DNA of 6,046 bases from Bacillota bacterium. Its GTDB lineage: Bacteria > Bacillota > Clostridia > Tissierellales > Sporanaerobacteraceae. The notes beneath the pieces were generated by a model, which worked only from the letters and a program-made list of their open reading frames with translations, searched no databases and had not been told where the DNA came from. Both the position numbers and the translations under genes were made by a program. Shown here one piece after another: positions 1 through 6,046 of the stretch. The DNA is taken from positions 1 through 6,046 of the forward strand of contig JAKPAR010000290.1 in assembly GCA_029779375.1 (NCBI GenBank). Direction: 5' to 3'. Position 1 is the first letter of the stretch, and each line of letters starts with the position of its first letter.

Positions 1-40
1 AATCTATCTGTTCATCTTTTATTTTAGAGTTGTAACTCAT
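1..40 (-). CDS. Start of a YerC/YecD-like (TrpR-family) gene, partial
   Basis: Only the first 13 codons are in the window: ATG at 40-38, reading MSYNSKIKDEQID, open to the left edge. The start is well supported by an ideal ribosome binding site, AAAGGAGGTGT at 55-45, with 7 nt between GGAGG and ATG. The peptide resembles the N-terminus of YerC/YecD, a small TrpR-like DNA-binding protein of Firmicutes, whose clostridial members begin with a similar SKI(K/R)DEQ(V/I)D segment. From memory, Bacillus subtilis yerC also lies a few genes downstream of purD, which fits this location. Thirteen residues are too few for a firm assignment, and the helix-turn-helix region lies outside the window. The gene follows the fhs terminator, so it probably has its own promoter, but I found no convincing -35/-10 pair between 41 and 164. 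That a real gene starts here is nearly certain; the family call is moderate. Confidence 0.55.
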   Translation of the reverse strand, partial: MSYNSKIKDEQID

Positions 41-142
41 CAGCACACCTCCTTTATTACTTTATTCTATTCTACTTTAACTTGAAAAAACCTTCTAAAA
101 AATATTTTTTAACACTTTTTTAATAAAATTGGCATTTTTTCT

Positions 143-162
143 ATGAGTTATAATGAGTTATA
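143..162. repeat. Two tandem copies of a 10-bp direct repeat
   Basis: The plus strand reads ATGAGTTATA twice in a row, at 143-152 and 153-162. The repeat lies between the fhs terminator and the gene starting at position 40, about 100 bp upstream of that start codon. A 9-of-10 match in the opposite orientation (ATGAGTTACA on the minus strand, 40-31) covers the start codon itself. This could be an operator or simply low-complexity sequence. No function is shown by the sequence. Confidence 0.4.
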
Positions 163-164
163 AG

Positions 165-197
165 AAAAAATCTAGGACATTTTATCCTAGATTTTTT
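165..197 (-). terminator. Intrinsic terminator of fhs
   Basis: A perfect 13-bp inverted repeat, arms at 197-185 and 177-165, encloses a 7-nt loop (184-178). The core is CTAGGA/TCCTAG flanked by an A-run and a T-run. Read on the minus strand it begins 15 nt after the fhs stop codon and ends in six T residues, as expected of a Rho-independent terminator. Because both flanks are A6/T6 the structure is symmetric and could also stop transcription on the plus strand, although no plus-strand gene is seen here. It probably ends the transcript that carries fhs and, with read-through, the pur genes. Confidence 0.88.
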
Positions 198-211
198 ATA
201 CATCATTTTAT

Positions 212-1882
212 TTAGAACAAGCCAACGATTTCTCCATTTGGCAGAATATCCATATTGTTTGCTGCTGGTACTTTTGGAAGCCCTGGCATTGTCATTATAT
301 CTCCTGTAAGAGCTACTAAAAATCCTGCTCCAGCAGATATTCGAATTTGCCTTACTTCTATTTCAAATCCTTTTGGCCTTCCAATAAGTTTAGGATCGTC
401 TGACAATGAATACTGAGTTTTAGCCATACATATAGGCATCTTATCTAATCCCAATTTTTCAATTTGTTTTATATCCTTTATGCATTTTTGAGTGAATTCT
501 ACTCCATCAGCTCCATATATTTCTTTTGCAATTGTCTCTATTTTTTCTTTTATAGTCAAATTCACATCATATAGTGGTGCAAATTGGGAAGGTTTGCTTT
601 CAACAACTTCAACTACTTTTCTAGCCAATTCTTCTCCACCTAAACCACCCTTTGCCCAAACTTGCGTTAGAACTGCTTCTGCTCCCAATTCTCTACATCT
701 ATTGATTACGTATTCAACTTCAGCTTCTGTATCTGTTGGGAATTCATTTATAGCAACTACTGCAGGTACTCCATATTTTTGAACATTTTCTATATGTTTT
801 TCTAGATTTTCAAAACCCTTTTTAAGAGCTTCTAAATTTTCTATATTTAATTCTTCCTTTGGTACTCCACCATGATTTTTAAGAGCTCTAACTGTAGCCA
901 CTATAACTGCTGCATCTGGTTTTAACCCTGCAAATCTACATTTAATATCAAAGAATTTTTCTGCTCCCAAGTCAGCACCAAATCCTGCTTCCGTCACTGT
1001 ATACTCAGCTAATTTCAAAGCCATTTTTGTTGCCAATACACTATTGCAACCATGAGCAATATTGGCAAAAGGCCCTCCATGAATAAACACAGGAGTATTT
1101 TCCAAAGTTTGTACCAAATTTGGCTTTATAGCATCTTTAAGTAATAAGGCCAATGGGCCTGCTGCATTTAAATCCCTTGCATATACTGGTTCTCCACCAT
1201 AATTATAAGCTACTATAATATTGCCTATTCTTTCTTTTAAATCTTGTAGATCGTTGGATAAACAAAGAATAGCCATGATTTCTGATGCTACAGTTATATC
1301 AAAACCATCTTCCCTTGGAACTCCATTTGGTTTTCCACCAAGACCAATAACTATATTCCTAAGGGCTCTATCATTCATGTCCATAACTCTTTTCCAAGTA
1401 ATACGTCTTGGATCAATATTTAATTGATTTCCTTGATGAATATGATTGTCTATAAGAGTTGAAAGCAAATTGTTAGCTGTAGTTATAGCATGAATATCTC
1501 CAGTAAAATGAAGATTTATATCTTCCATAGGTACTACTTGTGCATATCCTCCACCTGCAGCCCCACCCTTAACTCCAAAACATGGTCCAAGTGAAGGTTC
1601 TCTAAGAGCTGAAATAGCGGTTTTACCTATTTTGTTAAGCCCCATACTCAATCCAATATTTACAGTAGTCTTTCCCTCTCCAGCTGGAGTTGGATTTATA
1701 GCTGTAACCAATATAAGCTTTCCATTTGGCTTGTTTTCCATTCTCTTCAATACATCAAGGGAAACTTTAGCTTTATATTTTCCATACAATTCCAAATCGT
1801 CTTCTTCTAGCCCTACTTTTTTAGCTACTTCTACAATAGGTGCCATTTTAGCTTCTTGTGCAATTTGAACATCAGTTTTCAT
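212..1882 (-). CDS. fhs: Formate-tetrahydrofolate ligase (10-formyl-THF synthetase)
   Basis: This cytosolic enzyme joins formate to tetrahydrofolate with ATP to give 10-formyl-THF. It supplies formyl groups to purine synthesis and, in acetogens and amino-acid or purine fermenters, works in the methyl branch of one-carbon metabolism. The 556-residue product is the family's usual length. Visible motifs are the P-loop [10 protein letters not shown] (64-73), [11 protein letters not shown] (103-113, the first family signature), [16 protein letters not shown] (266-281), [12 protein letters not shown] (328-339, the second signature), [13 protein letters not shown] (485-497) and a C-terminal region with [17 protein letters not shown] (527-543). 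The start is ATG at 1882-1880, chosen because a strong ribosome binding site lies just upstream and gives the family N-terminus [13 protein letters not shown] at 1906-1904 is in frame but would place that binding site inside the coding region. The stop is TAA at 214-212, followed by the terminator. The gene is 277 nt downstream of purD in the same orientation and feeds PurN and PurH with cofactor. Whether it also serves a Wood-Ljungdahl or fermentative pathway cannot be told from this window. Confidence 0.98.
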   Translation of the reverse strand: MKTDVQIAQEAKMAPIVEVAKKVGLEEDDLELYGKYKAKVSLDVLKRMENKPNGKLILVTAINPTPAGEGKTTVNIGLSMGLNKIGKTAISALREPSLGPCFGVKGGAAGGGYAQVVPMEDINLHFTGDIHAITTANNLLSTLIDNHIHQGNQLNIDPRRITWKRVMDMNDRALRNIVIGLGGKPNGVPREDGFDITVASEIMAILCLSNDLQDLKERIGNIIVAYNYGGEPVYARDLNAAGPLALLLKDAIKPNLVQTLENTPVFIHGGPFANIAHGCNSVLATKMALKLAEYTVTEAGFGADLGAEKFFDIKCRFAGLKPDAAVIVATVRALKNHGGVPKEELNIENLEALKKGFENLEKHIENVQKYGVPAVVAINEFPTDTEAEVEYVINRCRELGAEAVLTQVWAKGGLGGEELARKVVEVVESKPSQFAPLYDVNLTIKEKIETIAKEIYGADGVEFTQKCIKDIKQIEKLGLDKMPICMAKTQYSLSDDPKLIGRPKGFEIEVRQIRISAGAGFLVALTGDIMTMPGLPKVPAANNMDILPNGEIVGLF

Positions 1883-1887
1883 TTTTT

Positions 1888-1895
1888 CCCTCCTT
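1888..1895 (-). promoter_or_regulatory. Ribosome binding site that fixes the fhs start
   Basis: The minus strand reads AAGGAGGG at 1895-1888, followed by five A residues and the ATG at 1882. This near-perfect Shine-Dalgarno site with normal spacing decides between the ATG and the in-frame GTG 24 nt upstream, in favour of the ATG. Confidence 0.9.
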
Positions 1896-1939
1896 GTTTT
1901 TCCCACCCTTTTATTCCATAAGATGAGTTTTAAATATTT

Positions 1940-1967
1940 TTTATATTCTTAATCTTTCCAGTTCCAA
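1940..1967 (-). promoter_or_regulatory. Candidate sigma-A-type promoter for fhs
   Basis: On the minus strand TTGGAA (1967-1962, four of six consensus bases) is followed after 16 nt by TATAAA (1945-1940, five of six). Transcription would begin near 1933, giving a leader of about 50 nt before the fhs ATG. The site lies in the 3' stump of the dead formiminotransferase gene. In AT-rich DNA such matches arise by chance, and no terminator separates purD from fhs, so fhs could also be reached by read-through from the pur operon. Confidence 0.35.
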
Positions 1968-2127
1968 ATAGTATTCCAAGGAATTTAATAAATATTCAAG
2001 TTTGACTGGCCCAGACAGTTTACTTTCTAGCAACCAATCAATCCATCTCTTTTAGGGAAACTTGGTCTACAATAGTTTCAATGACTCCTTTTCTTCTGCC
2101 TTCACTAAAATTTGGAACTGCTAAAAC
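1941..2127 (-). pseudogene. Remnant of a formiminotransferase (ftcD-like) gene, internal deletion
   Basis: Two pieces of one protein family lie side by side on the minus strand in different frames. The first (2127-2038) reads VLAVPNFSEGRRKGVIETIV and ends at TGA. VPNFSEGR is the N-terminal hallmark of glutamate formiminotransferase, which moves a formimino group to tetrahydrofolate. The second (2051-1941) ends with LEYLLNSLEYYLELE and a TAA. It aligns without gaps to the family's C-terminal stretch, roughly GSEIVGLxPLxALLxxxEYYLxLE, with KRW at its head matching the preceding (K/R)RY. Family members have about 300 residues, so roughly 220 internal codons are gone. The second frame also stops before the usual C-terminal tail (of the type NFDxxQILENxL). 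No ATG or GTG opens the first piece: the in-frame triplet just before QYVLAVPN is ATA, and the only in-frame start is a TTG at 2163-2161 overlapping the purD stop, with no Shine-Dalgarno site. The original substrate could have been formiminoglutamate or, in purine fermenters, formiminoglycine. The family call rests on recognising these motifs, not on a search. Confidence 0.8.
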
Positions 2128-2146
2128 ATATTGTATTGTACAATAT
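2128..2146. repeat. Short AT-rich inverted repeat after purD
   Basis: On the plus strand ATATTG (2128-2133) and CAATAT (2141-2146) are inverted copies around a 7-nt loop. An overlapping 12-bp perfect palindrome, TATTGTACAATA, covers 2134-2145. It lies 14 nt past the purD stop, where a terminator might be expected, but it has little GC and no following T-run, so I do not call it one. It may be chance, a weak RNA-stabilising hairpin, or leftover leader sequence of the dead gene. Confidence 0.3.
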
Positions 2147-2159
2147 ACTATAAAACTTT

Positions 2160-3413
2160 TCAAATATCTGCTATATCATTTCTATATTTCATTCCTTGGA
2201 AGTAGATTTTCCCTATTCCATTATAAACCTTTTTTCTTGCCTTTTCAAAATTTTCTCCAAGAGCTGTAACAGAAAGAACTCTGCCTCCATCTGTTAAAAG
2301 TTTCCCATTTACTATTTTAGTTCCATTTTGGAAAAGAATCAACTCTTTATCTAAATTTTCTACTCCAGAAATTTCTTTGCCTTTTTCATATTCTTTTGGA
2401 TATCCTTCAGATGTAGCTACCACTGTTACACAACATTTATCTGACCATTTTAAATCTTCTTTTCTAATAGTCCCATCTATAGTTTTCTCGAATATATCTA
2501 CTATATCACTTTCAAGTCTAGGAAGTACTACTTCCGTTTCAGGATCTCCAAATCGCACATTAAATTCCAATACTTTTGGCCCTTTTTCTGTAAGCATAAG
2601 TCCTATAAATAAAATTCCTTTATAATCAATACCTTCTTGTTCTAATCCGATTTTTATATTTTGAAGAATAGTTCTATCTATTTCTTTAAGAATATCGTTA
2701 GTCAAGGCTGGATTTGGCGAAAAACATCCTACTCCTCCTGTATTGGGGCCTAAATCCCCATCATATATCTTTTTATAGTCTCTGGCACTTTCCAAAGGAA
2801 TGATTTTCCCACAAGACACAAGACAAAGCAAAGAAGCCTCTATACCTGTTAAAAACTCTTCTATAATAATATTTTCTCCAGCAGAGCCAAATACTTTATC
2901 TTTCATCATATCTTCTATAGCCTTTTCAGCTTCTTCTTCTGATTGACATATAACTACTCCCTTTCCCAAGCAAAGACCATCAGCTTTTACGACCAAGGGA
3001 TACGAAAATTTCTCAAGACCCTTTAGTGCTTCCTCTGGATTTTTAAAGCTACTATATTTTCCCGTAGGAATATGATATTTTTCCATAAACTCCTTTGAAT
3101 ATATTTTACTTCCTTCAAGAATTGCCCCTTCCCTTTTAGGCCCAAATATTCTTAAACCCTCTTCTTCAAATCTATCAACAATTCCAGATACCAATGGATC
3201 CTCTGGACCTACAACAGTCAAGTCTATGCTGTTGGTCTTCGCAAAACTCAAAAGAAGTTCTATATCTTTAGGATTTATATTTACATTTTCCGCTATACTA
3301 CTAGTTCCACCATTCCCTGGAGCACAATATATTTTACTCACTCTTTTACTTTGAGCTAATTTATAGCACAAAGCATGCTCCCTTCCTCCACTGCCTATAA
3401 CTAATACTTTCAA
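2160..3413 (-). CDS. purD: Phosphoribosylamine-glycine ligase (GAR synthetase)
   Basis: PurD catalyses the second step of de novo purine synthesis: 5-phosphoribosylamine, glycine and ATP give glycinamide ribonucleotide. At 417 residues it is full length. The N-terminal domain carries GSGGREHA (7-14), APGNGGT (31-37) and VVGPEDPL (67-74). The ATP-grasp domain carries VVKADGLCLGKGVV (141-154), GPNTGGVGCFSP (222-233) and the metal/ATP-binding EFNVRFGDPETEVVLP (283-298). The C-terminal domain follows to IADI. The start is TTG at 3413-3411. It gives the family N-terminus MKVLVIGSGGREHA, is preceded by a modest GAAGGG site at 3425-3420 six bases away, and has no better in-frame alternative. The gene follows purH by 26 nt and is the last intact pur gene of the operon. 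The TTG start with a modest binding site suggests weaker translation than its neighbours. Confidence 0.97.
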   Translation of the reverse strand: MKVLVIGSGGREHALCYKLAQSKRVSKIYCAPGNGGTSSIAENVNINPKDIELLLSFAKTNSIDLTVVGPEDPLVSGIVDRFEEEGLRIFGPKREGAILEGSKIYSKEFMEKYHIPTGKYSSFKNPEEALKGLEKFSYPLVVKADGLCLGKGVVICQSEEEAEKAIEDMMKDKVFGSAGENIIIEEFLTGIEASLLCLVSCGKIIPLESARDYKKIYDGDLGPNTGGVGCFSPNPALTNDILKEIDRTILQNIKIGLEQEGIDYKGILFIGLMLTEKGPKVLEFNVRFGDPETEVVLPRLESDIVDIFEKTIDGTIRKEDLKWSDKCCVTVVATSEGYPKEYEKGKEISGVENLDKELILFQNGTKIVNGKLLTDGGRVLSVTALGENFEKARKKVYNGIGKIYFQGMKYRNDIADI

Positions 3414-3439
3414 ATATATCCCTTCTTTCTCATAAATTT

Positions 3440-4972
3440 TTAGTGTTTGAAATGTCTTATATGAGTAAATACCATGGCAATTCCAGCTTCATCTGCTGCC
3501 TGTATAGATTCTTCATCTCTAATAGAACCTCCAGGCTGAATAACTGCAGTGACTCCTGCTTTTGAAAGTGAGTCTATAGAATCTCTAAAGGGGAAAAATC
3601 CATCCGATGCAATAACGCTTCCCCTTACCTTTTCCATGCCATGTTCTATAGCCTGTTCAACAGCCCATATTCTATTTACCTGACCCATGCCAATACCTAT
3701 AGTTCCACAATCTTTAGCTAATACCACTGAATTGGATTTAGTATTTTTCACCGCTTTCCAAGCAAAAAGCAAATCCTTCATTTCTTCTTGGGTCGGTTTC
3801 CTTTTAGTTACAAATTCCAATTCATCTTGAAGAAGTACATTATCTCTTTCCTGAATCAATATGCCTCCCAATACCTTTTTTACATCCCAAGATTTGTAAT
3901 CATTTTTCATAATATCATCTATTTTAAGTATTCTTATATTTTTCTTGGAAGAAAGTATTTCTAATGCTTTTTCCGTATAAGAAGGAGCTATGACTATTTC
4001 TATGAATATTTCATTTATAAGTGTTGCTACTCTTTGATCTATTTCTCTATTGGCTGCTATTATGCCTCCAAATATAGATACTTTGTCACATTCATAAGCC
4101 TTCTTATAAGCTTCATAAATATCTTTTCCACTTCCAATGCCACAAGGATTTGTATGTTTAACTGCTACCACCGTTGGTTCATCATATTCCTTAAGTATTT
4201 CCAATGCTCCATTTGCATCATTTATATTGTTGAAAGACAATTCTTTGCCATGAAGTTTTATAGCTCCAGCAATAGTCCCTTGAATATTGCCAACTTCTTT
4301 ATAAAAAGCTGCCTTTTGATGAGGATTTTCTCCATATCTCAACTCTTCTTTTGCCTCAAAAGTCATACTAAGCTTTTCTGGAAACTCTACATTATCTATT
4401 TCATTGAAATAATTTGAAATAAGACTGTCATAATGACTTGTATATTCAAATACTTTTCTTGCTAAATATCTCCTTGTTTCCAATGTAGTTTCTCCATTAG
4501 CCTCTAATTCATTGAGAACTTTTTCATAATCCAAAGGGTCTACAACTACTGTCACATATTTATAATTTTTAGCTGCTGCTCTAATCATAGAAGGCCCACC
4601 AATATCTATATTTTCTATTATCTCTTCATGACTAGCCCCTTCTTTATTCACCGTTTCCTTGAAAGGATATAGATTGTTAACTACTAAATCTATAGGACTT
4701 ATGTGAAGTTTGCCAAGAGTAGCTAAATGCTCATCATTATCTCTTATATGAAGTATTCCACCATGAATATTAGGATGAAGAGTTTTTACTCTGCCATCAA
4801 AAGCTTCAGGAAATCCTGTTATATCCTGAATATCTATTACATTTATTCCTTCACTTTCAAGAACCTTTTTAGTTCCTCCAGTAGAGATTATCTCCCAACC
4901 TAGAGAAACTAATTTCTTTGAAAATTCTACAATACCGCATTTATCCCATACACTAATTAAAGCCCTTTTCAC
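3440..4972 (-). CDS. purH: Bifunctional AICAR formyltransferase / IMP cyclohydrolase
   Basis: PurH performs the last two steps to IMP. Its C-terminal domain transfers a formyl group from 10-formyl-THF to AICAR, and its N-terminal domain closes the ring. The 510-residue product has the normal length and both domains. The cyclohydrolase part (about 1-195) has ISVWDK (6-11), STGGT (30-34), [15 protein letters not shown] (60-74, with the conserved lysine K63), NNLYPF (99-104) and [17 protein letters not shown] (120-136). The transformylase part has RYGENPHQ (212-219), [16 protein letters not shown] (241-256), the catalytic Lys-His pair in VKHTNPCG (K272, H273), [14 protein letters not shown] (299-312), and the family ending GGSIRDEE...FTHIRHFKH. 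The start is GTG at 4972-4970, giving [11 protein letters not shown]. Its ribosome binding site overlaps the purN stop codon, 4 nt upstream, so the two genes are probably translationally coupled. Its formyl donor can be made by the Fhs encoded downstream. Confidence 0.98.
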   Translation of the reverse strand: MKRALISVWDKCGIVEFSKKLVSLGWEIISTGGTKKVLESEGINVIDIQDITGFPEAFDGRVKTLHPNIHGGILHIRDNDEHLATLGKLHISPIDLVVNNLYPFKETVNKEGASHEEIIENIDIGGPSMIRAAAKNYKYVTVVVDPLDYEKVLNELEANGETTLETRRYLARKVFEYTSHYDSLISNYFNEIDNVEFPEKLSMTFEAKEELRYGENPHQKAAFYKEVGNIQGTIAGAIKLHGKELSFNNINDANGALEILKEYDEPTVVAVKHTNPCGIGSGKDIYEAYKKAYECDKVSIFGGIIAANREIDQRVATLINEIFIEIVIAPSYTEKALEILSSKKNIRILKIDDIMKNDYKSWDVKKVLGGILIQERDNVLLQDELEFVTKRKPTQEEMKDLLFAWKAVKNTKSNSVVLAKDCGTIGIGMGQVNRIWAVEQAIEHGMEKVRGSVIASDGFFPFRDSIDSLSKAGVTAVIQPGGSIRDEESIQAADEAGIAMVFTHIRHFKH

Positions 4973-4976
4973 AATA

Positions 4977-4983
4977 TCACCTC
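4977..4983 (-). promoter_or_regulatory. purH ribosome binding site overlapping the purN stop
   Basis: The minus strand reads GAGGTGA at 4983-4977, where the last three bases are the purN stop codon TGA. Four bases follow before the purH GTG. Ribosomes finishing purN therefore end on the purH initiation site, an arrangement that favours re-initiation and supports the GTG as the true start. Confidence 0.85.
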
Positions 4984-5603
4984 ATTATGATTACTTTTCT
5001 TCCATCTAATGAAATTTTCCCATCGCAAAAGTATTTTACTGCTTCAGGAAGTATTTCATGTTCTACCTTCAAAACTCTTGCCTTTAGGGACTCTACTGTA
5101 TCATCATCCTTTACTTCTACTGCCTTTTGAAGTATTATAGGTCCTGTATCTGTACCTTCATCTACAAAATGAACTGTAGCCCCAGAAACTTTCACTCCAT
5201 ACTTAAGAATTTCCTCATGAACTTTTTCTCCATAATATCCCTTTCCACAAAAACTAGGTATTAAAGATGGATGTATATTTATGATTCTTCCCTTGTATTC
5301 TGTGACAAATTTCTTTGAAAGCACTTTTAAATATCCTGCTAGTATTACCAATTCTATATCTCTATTTTTTAATTCTTCAATTATAGCATCATTGTACTCT
5401 TCTTCTGTAGAATATTTTTTCTTATCTATCCAAATAGCCTCTATGCCCTCTCTTTCCGCCCTTACAAGTCCATAAGCATCACTTTTATTGGAAATAACTA
5501 AAGATATCTCTCCATTTATATATCCACTTTTCACTTTATCTATAATACATTGAAGATTAGTTCCACCACCTGATATTAAAACCCCTATTTTTACTGGTTG
5601 CAT
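4977..5603 (-). CDS. purN: Phosphoribosylglycinamide formyltransferase (10-formyl-THF dependent)
   Basis: PurN is GAR transformylase: it passes the formyl group of 10-formyl-THF to glycinamide ribonucleotide. The 208-residue protein has the phosphate-binding SGGGTNLQ (11-18), LAGYLKVLS (88-96), the catalytic segment [12 protein letters not shown] (107-118, with N109 and H111), and [11 protein letters not shown] (145-155). H145 and D152 in that last segment correspond to E. coli H137 and D144. The loop [11 protein letters not shown] (119-129) differs from the PGxHAxxQA wording of proteobacterial enzymes and looks like the clostridial variant. The start is ATG at 5603-5601, inside the end of purM (13-nt overlap). 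No nearby in-frame alternative fits the family N-terminus. The stop TGA is part of the purH ribosome binding site. It is the folate-dependent enzyme, not the formate-dependent PurT. Confidence 0.97.
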   Translation of the reverse strand: MQPVKIGVLISGGGTNLQCIIDKVKSGYINGEISLVISNKSDAYGLVRAEREGIEAIWIDKKKYSTEEEYNDAIIEELKNRDIELVILAGYLKVLSKKFVTEYKGRIINIHPSLIPSFCGKGYYGEKVHEEILKYGVKVSGATVHFVDEGTDTGPIILQKAVEVKDDDTVESLKARVLKVEHEILPEAVKYFCDGKISLDGRKVIIMR

Positions 5604-6046
5604 AAAATTATTTTCTCCTCTTTTCTTTGAACTTCTCCAAGGAATACTCCTTTTTCACCTTTTTCATTTAAAAAACTCATGACAGCATCAGCTTCAGTAC
5701 TGTCTACAGCAAATACCATTCCTATGCCCATATTAAATGTAGCATACATTTCATCTCTCTCGATTTTCCCACACTTTTCTATCAAACTAAATATATAAGG
5801 AGTTTCTATAACCTTAGTATTCACAACAGCTGTAAGTCCTTCTGGCAACATTCTAGGTATGTTTTCATAAAATCCCCCACCAGTTATATGGCTTATTCCC
5901 TTTATATTAAATTTTTTTATCAATTCATACATTGGATGCGTATATATTCTAGTGGGCTTTAGTAGTTCTTCTCCTAATGTAGACTGAAATTCACTAAAAT
6001 ATTTATCAAGGCTTATCTTTTCTTTTTCAAAAAATACTTTTCTCAC
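5591..6046 (-). CDS. purM: Phosphoribosylformylglycinamidine cyclo-ligase (AIR synthetase), 3' part
   Basis: PurM closes the imidazole ring: FGAM and ATP give aminoimidazole ribonucleotide. Only the C-terminal 151 residues are inside the window. The usual length is about 340-345, so roughly 190 residues lie beyond the right edge. The visible frame starts mid-gene with VRKVFF, whose first codon GTG is an internal valine and not a start. Family motifs are LGEELLKPTRIY (24-35), HITGGGFYENIPRMLP (53-68), MYATFNMGIGMV (100-111) and LGEV (136-139), counted from the window edge. The stop TAA is at 5593-5591, 13 nt inside purN. Gene order purM-purN-purH-purD matches the common Firmicutes pur operon, so purF probably lies upstream outside the window. 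No damage is seen in the part present. Confidence 0.97.
   Translation of the reverse strand: MRKVFFEKEKISLDKYFSEFQSTLGEELLKPTRIYTHPMYELIKKFNIKGISHITGGGFYENIPRMLPEGLTAVVNTKVIETPYIFSLIEKCGKIERDEMYATFNMGIGMVFAVDSTEADAVMSFLNEKGEKGVFLGEVQRKEEKIILCNQ
5615..5620 (-). promoter_or_regulatory. purN ribosome binding site with long spacing
   Basis: The only good Shine-Dalgarno match upstream of purN is GAGGAG at 5620-5615, inside the purM coding sequence. Eleven bases separate it from the ATG, more than the usual 5-9, which may make independent initiation weak and favour coupling to purM translation through the 13-nt overlap. Confidence 0.7.

Noticed and set aside
96..111. A 16-bp AT-only palindrome (TA6-TA-type run) upstream of the left-edge gene.
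   Set aside because: It consists only of A and T runs, has no loop or GC pairs, and is expected by chance in such sequence.
1883..1906. Longer fhs starting at the in-frame GTG (1906-1904).
   Set aside because: It would put the strong AAGGAGGG site inside the coding region and add eight residues (MGKTRREK) not expected in the family. The ATG at 1882 gives the standard 556-residue protein.
2020..2040. Mobile element or attachment site as the cause of the broken gene between purD and fhs.
   Set aside because: No terminal inverted repeats, transposase fragments or tRNA-like sequence were found; a simple deletion explains the structure.
1883..2159. A tetrahydrofolate or other riboswitch ahead of fhs.
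   Set aside because: I could not recognise a conserved riboswitch core. Most of the interval is explained by the formiminotransferase remnant.
2038..2163. A functional 41-residue small protein starting at the TTG overlapping the purD stop.
   Set aside because: There is no Shine-Dalgarno site, the frame ends in the deletion junction, and only the first part of a larger enzyme family is present.
4034..4417. A 127-residue open frame on the plus strand.
   Set aside because: It lies wholly inside purH on the opposite strand, lacks a family resemblance, and has the hydrophobic, low-complexity look of a shadow frame in AT-rich DNA. The other plus-strand frames overlapping fhs, purD and purN were rejected for the same reason.
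1..6046. CRISPR arrays, tRNA or rRNA genes, defence or toxin-antitoxin systems.
   Set aside because: No spaced repeats, cloverleaf-like sequence or relevant protein motifs are visible; the window is almost filled by core metabolic genes.

Overview
The window looks like a chromosomal segment from a low-GC, Gram-positive anaerobe of the Clostridia/Tissierellia type. The evidence is strongly AT-rich DNA, ideal GGAGG-type Shine-Dalgarno sites, protein wording typical of clostridial Pur enzymes (for example the PurN loop [14 protein letters not shown]), and a monofunctional formate-tetrahydrofolate ligase. The exact genus cannot be read from the sequence.

All recognised genes lie on the minus strand, so transcription runs from high to low coordinates. 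From the right edge: the 3' part of purM (6046-5591), purN (5603-4977), purH (4972-3440) and purD (3413-2160) form the tail of a purine biosynthesis operon. The genes are packed tightly: a 13-nt purM/purN overlap, 4 nt between purN and purH, and 26 nt between purH and purD. Next comes a 277-nt gap (2159-1883), then fhs (1882-212), encoding formate-tetrahydrofolate ligase. A strong intrinsic terminator at 197-165 closes the block. At the left edge a new gene starts (40 to beyond 1). Only 13 codons are visible, but they resemble the start of the TrpR-like YerC/YecD family.

The pathway logic is coherent. Fhs makes 10-formyl-tetrahydrofolate from formate, ATP and THF. PurN and the C-terminal domain of PurH are the two enzymes of the classical route that use this cofactor. 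PurD makes GAR, PurN formylates it, PurM closes the imidazole ring, and PurH carries out the last two steps to IMP.

The most interesting part is the gap between purD and fhs, which is not empty. It holds a gene corpse on the minus strand. In one frame it reads the N-terminal signature of formiminotransferases (VPNFSEGRR..., 2127-2038). Directly abutting, in another frame, it reads that family's C-terminal helix (LEYLLNSLEYYLELE, stop at 1941). The middle of the gene, roughly 220 codons, is missing. I interpret this as an ftcD-like formiminotransferase gene destroyed by an internal deletion. It suggests that an ancestor carried a larger one-carbon block, purD-ftcD-fhs. The likely fhs promoter sits inside the 3' stump of this dead gene. 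I see no evidence for a novel defence or mobile system here; the rest is ordinary core metabolism.
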